DNA of 64,000 bases from Lithobates sylvaticus (lineage: Eukaryota; Chordata; Amphibia; Anura; Ranidae): the NCBI GenBank assembly GCA_028564925.1, contig CM053028.1:629820995-629884994 (forward strand), written 5' to 3'. Shown here in pieces: positions 58,601 to 64,000 of this stretch (the stretch's first letter is position 1; every line of letters starts with the position of its first letter). The position numbers and the translations under genes are program-made. The notes beneath the pieces are model-generated. The model was not told the origin of the DNA and made no database searches. It was given only the letters and a program-made list of their open reading frames with translations.

Positions 58601-59990
58601 CTCTGTGTGTGATGGGACTAACACACTTCAAGTCCTATAGGTGCTTCTGGGAACAAAATATAGCTCTGTGTGTGTGATGGGACTAACACACTTCAAGTCC
58701 TATAGGTGCTTCTGGGAACAAAATATAGCTCTGTGTGTGATGGGACTAACACACTTCAAGTCCTATAGGTGCTTCTGGGAACAAAATATAGCTCTGTGTG
58801 TGATGGGACTAACACACTTCAAGTCCTATAGGTGCTTCTGGGAACAAAAATATAGCTCTGTGTGTGTGATGGGACTAACACACTTCAAGTCCTATAGGTG
58901 CTTCTGGGAACAAAATATAGCTCTGTGTGTGTGATGGGACTAACACACTTCAAGTCCTATAGGTGCTTCTGGGGGAACAAAATATAGCTCTGTGTGTGTG
59001 ATGGGACTAACACACTTCAAGTCCTATAGGTGCTTCTGGGAACAAAATATAGCTCTGTGTGTGATGGGACTAACACACTTCAAGTCCTATAGGTGCTTCT
59101 GGGAAAAAAATATATAGCTCTGTGTGTGATGGGACTAACACACTTCAAGTCCTATAGGTGCTTCTGGGAAGAAAAATATAGCTCTGTGTGTGTAATGGGA
59201 CTAACACACTTCAAGTCCTATAGGTGCTTCTGGGAACAAAATATAGCTCTGTGTGTGTGATGGGACTAACACACTTCAAGTCCTATAGGTGCTTCTGGGA
59301 ACAAAATATAGCTCTGTGTGTGTGATGGGACTAACACACTTCAAGTCCTATAGGTGCTTCTGGAAAAAAATAGCTCTGTGTGTGTGATGGGACTAACACA
59401 CTTCAAGTCCTATAGGTGCTTCTGGGAACAAAATATATAGCTCTGTGTGTGTGATGGGACTAACACACTTCAAGTCCTATAGGTGCTTCTGGAACAAAAT
59501 ATAGCTCTGTGTGTGTGATGGGACTAACACACTTCAAGTCCTATAGGTGCTTCTGGGAACAAAATATAGCTCTGCCTGTGTGATGGGACTAACACACTTC
59601 AAGTCCTCTGTGTGCCTGATGGGACTAACACACTTCAAGTCCTATAGGTGCTTCTGGGAACAAAATATAGGAGCTCTGCCTGATGCCACGAACACACTTC
59701 AAGTCCTATAGGTGCTTCTGGCCACGAAAATATAGGTGCTCTGGGAACAAAAATATAGGAGCTCTGCCTGACTGCCACGAACACACTACAAGTCCTATAG
59801 GTGCTTCTGGGAACAAAATATATAGCTCTGTGATGGGCCACTAACACACTACAAGTCCTATAGGTGCTTCTGGGAACAAAATATATAGCTCTGCCTGTGA
59901 ATGCCACTAACACACTCAAGTCCTATAGGTGCTTCTGGAACAAAATATAGGAGCTCTGCCTGCCTGCCACGAACACACTACAAGTCCTCA
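55604..59990. repeat. Minisatellite of about 70 units of 60-65 bp in the hAT 5' leader
   Basis: Starts a few bases upstream of the transposase ATG. Type A units (about 55604-57000, roughly 22 copies, 64 bp) contain AGAAGTCCTGTGGGTGCTTC and GAAAATAGAGGAGCTCTGTG. Type B units (about 57000-59640, roughly 42 copies, 60-65 bp) contain TTCAAGTCCTATAGGTGCTT and AAAATATAGCTCTGTGTGTG. A mixed block (59640-59990) has CTGCCTG and GCCACGAACACAC variants. On the minus strand each unit carries a pyrimidine tract and CAG (CTCTATTTTCTTTGCAG in type A, ATATTTTGTTCCCAG in type B) with AAGCACC after it, i.e. a candidate 3' splice site. Length changes lie mainly in A-runs and GT repeats. Confidence 0.93.
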
Positions 59991-60124
59991 ATCAATCTTT
60001 GGAATCTATCTAACTGCTTCTAAGTGAATCTCTCTAACTAACTAAATGCAGCAGAGTGTCACAGAAATCAGCCTGCTCAATCTGCGCCGGAACAGCATGT
60101 GACCGGCGCAGACGGCGTGGCGGC

Positions 60125-60132
60125 CTTTTATA
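60125..60132 (-). promoter_or_regulatory. TATA box of the hAT element
   Basis: On the minus strand TATAAAAG followed by GCCGCCACGCC. The complete non-autonomous element has TATATAAGGCCGCCAGCG at the corresponding place (63035 onward), so the promoter is a shared family feature. Confidence 0.7.
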
Positions 60133-60163
60133 GGGGGGGGCGTGTACTACAGCCCCTGAGCTG

Positions 60164-60427
60164 TAATTGGCTACAGGCGTCCTGCCTGTAGCCAATTATG
60201 GCTCTTCGAGTTTCCGGGGCTGTGATTGGCCAAGCATGCGGGGTCACAGTGCATGCTTGGCCAATCATCAGCCAGCAATGCACTGCGCCGGCCGCGCCGG
60301 CCGCAATGCATTGCGGGGCCGCTCGCATCACACGAACGTGATGCGAGCGGCCAAAATAGTTCTGGGCTCGCCGAGCGAGCGAACGCCCGGTGCTCGATGC
60401 GAACGTGGGTTCGCATCGAGCACCGGG
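60164..60427. repeat. Five consecutive long hairpins at the hAT 5' end
   Basis: Inverted repeats in order: TAATTGGCTACAGGC (60164-60178 with 60184-60198); GATTGGCCAAGCATGC (60224-60239 with 60251-60266); GCAATGCACTGCGCCGGC (60275-60292 with about 60296-60314, near perfect); GGCCGCTCGCATCAC (60317-60331 with 60338-60352); CCCGGTGCTCGATGCGAAC (60386-60404 with 60409-60427). Four of five are perfect, with stems of 15-19 bp and loops of 4-11 bases. Likely transposase-binding or structural subterminal repeats. Confidence 0.93.
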
Positions 60428-60445
60428 CCCATCCCTTTCGTGCTT

Positions 60446-61215
60446 TGGATGGATGCCTGGGATGGGCTGTTAAATTCTAGTGCGCCCTGACGGGATGCGC
60501 CCCATGACATCAATCGCCTCGCCTGTCAAGTCCGCTACCTCGGGTTGGGCGGCCCCACCACCCGCTGGCTGAATACAGGATAGGATTGGACCACTCCCGA
60601 AACTGACAAAAAATATGGGTGGCCGGCAGCCGGCAACACTGCTGCTGCAGACAATTGCTCTATCTCCGTGCTGGTGTCAGTGCTCTCTATCCCGGTGCTG
60701 GTGGCAGTGCTCTCTATTGCGGTGCAATAATAAAATTGGACGATTTGGAGAATCGTTCGAGGGAGGAATCAATTTGAGGATTGTGACTGCCTGAATCATA
60801 TTCCAATCTACAGCTAACTGACTTATGTACGGTGACCATTCCTGAACAGCTAGGTCTCCGTACGCCATGCATTTATTGAACGTGTTCATCGCATAGGACA
60901 ACGCACAGAGCAAACGTACCAAACCCAGAGCAAGTCATAGTCAGGTACCTGAATTACGCTCGACAAAAACACCATTTTGCAAAAAATTGCAATAATTATT
61001 TTTTTTTTTTGGCTGCATATAAGGTGTTATTTTTGACACTACTATTTACACTGTATACTCACATTACTGCTACTCGGCGGGACCTGCTCCCACTTATGCC
61101 TATCCTGACTCACCCCATCCCTCAGGGATGGTGAACGAGGGAAAGCCACTCCTCGAGGACCCTCCCCGAGACCCTCCCCCAAACTTGAGTGCCAAGCTGC
61201 CCTCTTACCAGCAAA
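60446..61215. other. Unassigned animal DNA
   Basis: No gene or known repeat recognised. A short triple repeat of about 30 bases with GGTGCTGG and CAGTGCTCTCTAT lies at about 60670-60722; the final part (about 61085-61215) reads like a GC-richer 5' leader of the L1 fragment that follows. Confidence 0.45.
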
Positions 61216-61470
61216 ATGGGTATTAGAATAACTTCCCATAATGTCAGGGGGTTTAATTCCCCCCGGAAAACGTAAAAAAGCTTTTCAAAACTACAAACCC
61301 CTACAAGCGGATATTATATTATTACAGGAAACCCACTTCTCAGAGAAAAAAAAACACACCCTAATTAATTTTGACACATCCTATGGCACGGGCACTACAC
61401 AACTTTTGGTCCAAGTCTTGCGGAGTGGCAATTTTTGTAAAAATGGCTTATTATTTGATATATATTATTA
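61216..61470 (+). mobile_element. L1-type LINE fragment, endonuclease N-terminus
   Basis: MGIRITSHNVRGFNSP at 61217, then KRKKAFQNYKPLQADIILLQ and ETHFSEKK in the next frame: the start of the apurinic endonuclease domain of L1 ORF2 (motifs N-V-R-G and LQETH). A further piece SYGTGT and CGVAIFVK-like text ends near 61450. Only about 80 residues of more than 1200 remain, with at least two frameshifts, and it is cut off where hAT-like sequence begins. Old, inactive copy. Confidence 0.82.
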
Positions 61471-61480
61471 TTTCTGGGTC

Positions 61481-62172
61481 TACAAATTGGGCACAAGGCC
61501 TGAAGCTTGCCCATTACGTCTTGGAGGTGCTGGCCTGCCCTGCAGCCAGTGTATTATCTGAACATGTATTTAGCACGGCAGGGGGCATTATCACAGACAA
61601 GTGCACCGCTCCTGTCCAGAGCCAATGTGGACATTAAAATGAACCAGGCATGGATCCCACAGGACTTGTCCGTACTTGTGCAGAATAGACTGTATACCGG
61701 TCTTACCCAAGCCATTGTTGTATGTTTGATCTTTCTCACTCTTTTGGGGTGTACCCTAATTTAAAATAAATAAAAAAAAAACAACAAAAAAAAAACAGTG
61801 TTGGCTACCTCGTCCTCCTCCACCGCCACATCCACCCCCCTCAACCTCCTACTCCATATGGACCTCGTCCTCCTAGGTCAAGATTATTATTATTTATTTT
61901 TTATCGTATTTTATGCTATTTTTAGTTATTTCCCTATCCACATTTGTTTGCAGAGCACTTGTCATGCTCACTTTAACAACATTTTGCTGCCATTTGCAGC
62001 CCTCTAGCCCTTTATATATATATATATATATTTTTTTTTTTATAGAGCCATTTTCCTCAAAAGTTCGGGTTCGGGGGGTCAAGTTCGGGTCCCAAACTCA
62101 AACTTTTTTTTTTTTGCGAAGTTCGGCTGAAACCCGTCGAACCAGTAGATACCAGGTGTCCGCTCAACTCTA
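61481..62172 (+). mobile_element. Relic of another hAT element (hATC domain plus 3' end)
   Basis: LKLAHYVLEVLACPAASVLS and EHVFSTAGGIITDK (about 61498-61600), then IKMNQAWIPQ (about 61635-61665), match the hATC dimerisation domain of the large element's transposase at lower identity. A pyrimidine/A-rich 3' region follows, then GTTCGG-rich text (62058-62145) ending GTGTCCGCTCAACTCTA at about 62172, a hAT-type terminal sequence. The 5' part is missing. Plus-strand, opposite to the large element. Confidence 0.72.
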
Positions 62173-62179
62173 TCAGGGA

Positions 62180-62737
62180 CACATGGGGTGAAATTTGAGT
62201 TTGTGAAGGTTTATAGGGGGATCCTATACCATAAATATTTTTCAATTGTACCCTAGTATTTGGAGCACATCATGGATTTGGGAAAAGGATGTGAGACTTT
62301 CTTAATTAAATTGATCAATTAGAGAAAGAATTTGCCGATCCTCTTCCTAGCAGAAAGGGAGCTTGGTATTCTTGTTGTGGGGATGAAAATAATTAACATA
62401 AATTTAAAAAAAAAGCATATAGTAGATATAAGGCCTGGGGAATAGGGTCAGGACATTTCTGTTAGTTTCCCAAAAGAAGATAATGGCTGTGAAAAGGTTC
62501 TTGGAAGTGGAAGAGAAGATGCTAGGGTTTGATTGTAAGATTGGATTTTGCAGACTTCATGCAGGATTTGAGGAACTCCTCACAAATCAAACATGGATAT
62601 ATTAGTTAATCCATGTGTATTATGACATTAATTCAATCATATAGAACTTCAGTACATGTGTGTATTGTACATACTTTTTTTTTTCTATACACCTCTGCAC
62701 TTGAACCACAAATTACAATGCTTTCATAAATGAGATG
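62180..62737. other. Unassigned AT-rich DNA
   Basis: No coding or repeat signature recognised between two hAT copies. Confidence 0.5.
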
Positions 62738-62745
62738 GTTATAAT

Positions 62746-63887
62746 TAGGGATGAGCCCGGTGTTCGATTCAAACCCATGTTTCGAAACGAACATCGGCCG
62801 TTCGTTGAAACCAGAACTTTGTGGGCCATTTGCATCAATTTGTGTGATACGAACGGCCCACAGTGCACTGCGCCAGTCGCAGTGCATTGCTGGCTGTTGA
62901 TTGCCAAGCATGCACTGTGACCCCCGCATGCTTGGCCAATCACAGTGCCGGCAGCGGGGAGAGCCATAATTGGCCACACAGGCAGTATGCCTGGGGCCAA
63001 TCATAGCTCAAGGGGTTTAGTATACGCCCCACACTATATAAGGCCGCCAGCGCGGCGGCCTTGTGTAGTTTGTTGCGGCATTCATAGAGAGAAGGATGGG
63101 CAGGGACAGTGTCAGCTGTGCTTTACTTCTTTAGATAGCGCTGTTACAGTGAGTGTAGTGTTCAGGAAGAGAGCAGGATAGACAGGGACAGTGTCAGCTT
63201 TGCTTTGCTTCCTAACCTAGCACTGTTACAGTGAGTGTAGTGTGCCTCCTGCACAGCATACACCTGGATCTATCCCCCCATTGCTGGTGTTGTGTAGTTG
63301 ATTTGTGCAACCCAGGCATCTACCTAACATTAACATAACATATATTGGGTGCGGGGTTCCCCTTAATATCCATACAAGACCCAAAGGGGCTGGTAATGGG
63401 CTGGGGTGTTTTGATGGGGTAGCCATGCCATTTTTCTCAAAGATTTTCATCCATATTGCCAGGACAAGGCATTACATTAAAGCCACAAGCAGTTTTAAAT
63501 GGCTTGTTTTCCTTTACAAATGCCATTTTGTGCAGGGACAGTTCTAAACTCGGGAAACACATGCGACTTCACAGGCATACTTTAGACATCCCCCCCCCCC
63601 CCCCCCCCCCCCCCAGGTACGATATTTAAAGGAATATTTCACTTTTCTTTGTTTCACTTTATGCATCATTAAAATGACTGCTCCAGAGAAAACTTCCATT
63701 TTTAAAACTTCTTTTTGCATTGATACATGTCCCCTGGGGCACGACCCGGGTTCCCAAACCCTTTTTAGGACAATAACATGCATATTGGCCGTTATAATTA
63801 GCACTTTAGATTTTGAAAGTTTGCGTCCATTGTAATTAATAGGGTTCTAACGTTCGTTCGAACTTTCGGTCCGTTCACAGGTCCCTA
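62746..63887 (+). mobile_element. Complete non-autonomous hAT element, 1142 bp
   Basis: Begins TAGGGATGAGCCCGGTGTTC and ends GGTCCGTTCACAGGTCCCTA, whose reverse complement also starts TAGGGA. It is flanked by the 8-bp duplication GTTATAAT (62738-62745 and 63888-63895), the hAT hallmark. The 5' third carries degenerate forms of the same hairpins as the large element, in the same order, and a TATA box (63035-63042) followed by GGCCGCC. The 3' third (about 63480-63887) matches 50000-50410 in reverse. No transposase is present, so it depends on an autonomous relative. It contains a 25-base C-run at 63590-63614 where the relative has six G. Confidence 0.9.
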
Positions 63888-63895
63888 GTTATAAT

Positions 63896-64000
63896 CCTCA
63901 TACAATAGGGATTTTATCTGGTGACCATGGTGAAGGGGAATTATCAATGTCTTCCTCAGAGGATCTCTGAGAGCTCTTCATCAGGATATAACAGGAAGGA
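63896..64000. other. Flanking animal DNA
   Basis: Short stretch after the element; nothing recognised. Confidence 0.4.

Larger units (their letters stand above)
49995..60437 (-). mobile_element. hAT DNA transposon, about 10.4 kb, carrying two minisatellite arrays
   Basis: The element reads on the minus strand. Its 5' end is at about 60437 (AGGGATGGGCCCGGTGCTCG) with five long hairpins and a TATA box; its 3' end is near 49995, where a block (about 50000-50410) is the reverse complement of the 3' end of the complete element at 62746-63887. Inside lie the transposase (52364-55591), a 64-bp array upstream and a 145-bp array downstream. The 5' end matches that of 62746 base by base for most of 30 positions, supporting the boundary. 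I could not find a matching 8-bp duplication, so the left limit is approximate or damaged. It looks young: the reading frame is nearly intact and hairpins are perfect. Confidence 0.75.

Noticed and set aside
57936-58934. Repetitive protein of MGLTHFKSYRCFWEQ units
   Set aside because: A by-product of translating the 64-bp array on the strand opposite to the transposase; frames break with unit-length changes and no start context is seen.
55604-59990. CRISPR array
   Set aside because: The units are whole tandem copies without unique spacers, in animal DNA and inside a transposon leader.
60438-60445. Target-site duplication of the large hAT element
   Set aside because: TCGTGCTT next to the 5' end has no match near the presumed 3' end around 49995, so no duplication is claimed.

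Overview
The window is a chimera of two unrelated genomes joined across a run of 493 N (41489-41981). Bases 1-41488 are bacterial: GC-rich, densely packed, intronless genes with Shine-Dalgarno sites, ATGA stop/start overlaps, rho-independent terminators and a TPP riboswitch. Gene content points to a betaproteobacterium of the Comamonadaceae (Delftia/Comamonas/Acidovorax type). Bases 41982-64000 are vertebrate, probably an amphibian: AT-richer DNA with replication-dependent histone genes and relics, hAT DNA transposons, an L1 fragment and minisatellites. The simplest reading is a bacterial contaminant contig scaffolded onto an animal contig, not gene transfer.

Bacterial layout: 1-6986 (+) holds an iron-linked set (PepSY protein, DUF3325 protein, MacA/MacB/NodT-type tripartite exporter). 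7108-12278 (-) holds fatty-acid or hydroxyacid catabolism genes (acyl-CoA dehydrogenase, APH-like kinase, Crp/Fnr regulator, 3-hydroxyacyl-CoA dehydrogenase). 12303-14936 (+) is a FimV-like protein. 15104-18333 (-) is thiO-thiS-thiG-thiE behind a TPP riboswitch, with thiD divergent on the + strand. 19574-28613 carries an SH3 protein, an ankyrin protein, a TonB siderophore receptor with a candidate Fur box, a parvulin isomerase, bolA, yciB, msrB, selO and an AraC regulator. 28810-32447 (+) encodes two lipoprotein-like hydrolases. 32559-41056 (+) encodes an acyl-CoA ligase and a complete branched-chain-amino-acid-type ABC importer with two tandem binding proteins. A hydratase/dehydrogenase gene then runs into the gap.

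Almost every bacterial gene is broken by small insertions or deletions although its amino-acid motifs are intact when frames are followed, and two genes hold implausible poly-C runs. This looks like unpolished long-read consensus, so bacterial coordinates and starts are approximate and the frameshifts are not evidence of real pseudogenes.

Animal layout: an H3.2 gene (-) with its promoter and 3' stem-loop but one base short, then decayed H4 (+), H2A (-) and H2B (+) genes that still keep some histone promoter or 3'-end signals. From about 49995 to 60437 lies a roughly 10.4-kb hAT element on the minus strand: 3' end, an array of about ten 145-bp units, a BED-finger/hATC transposase (52364-55591), a 4.4-kb array of about 70 units of about 64 bp, a TATA box and five consecutive long hairpins at the 5' end. 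Beyond it are an L1 endonuclease fragment, a second hAT relic, and a complete non-autonomous relative (62746-63887) with an 8-bp target-site duplication in opposite orientation. The most unusual structure is the 64-bp array: on the transposase strand every unit carries a candidate 3' splice site.
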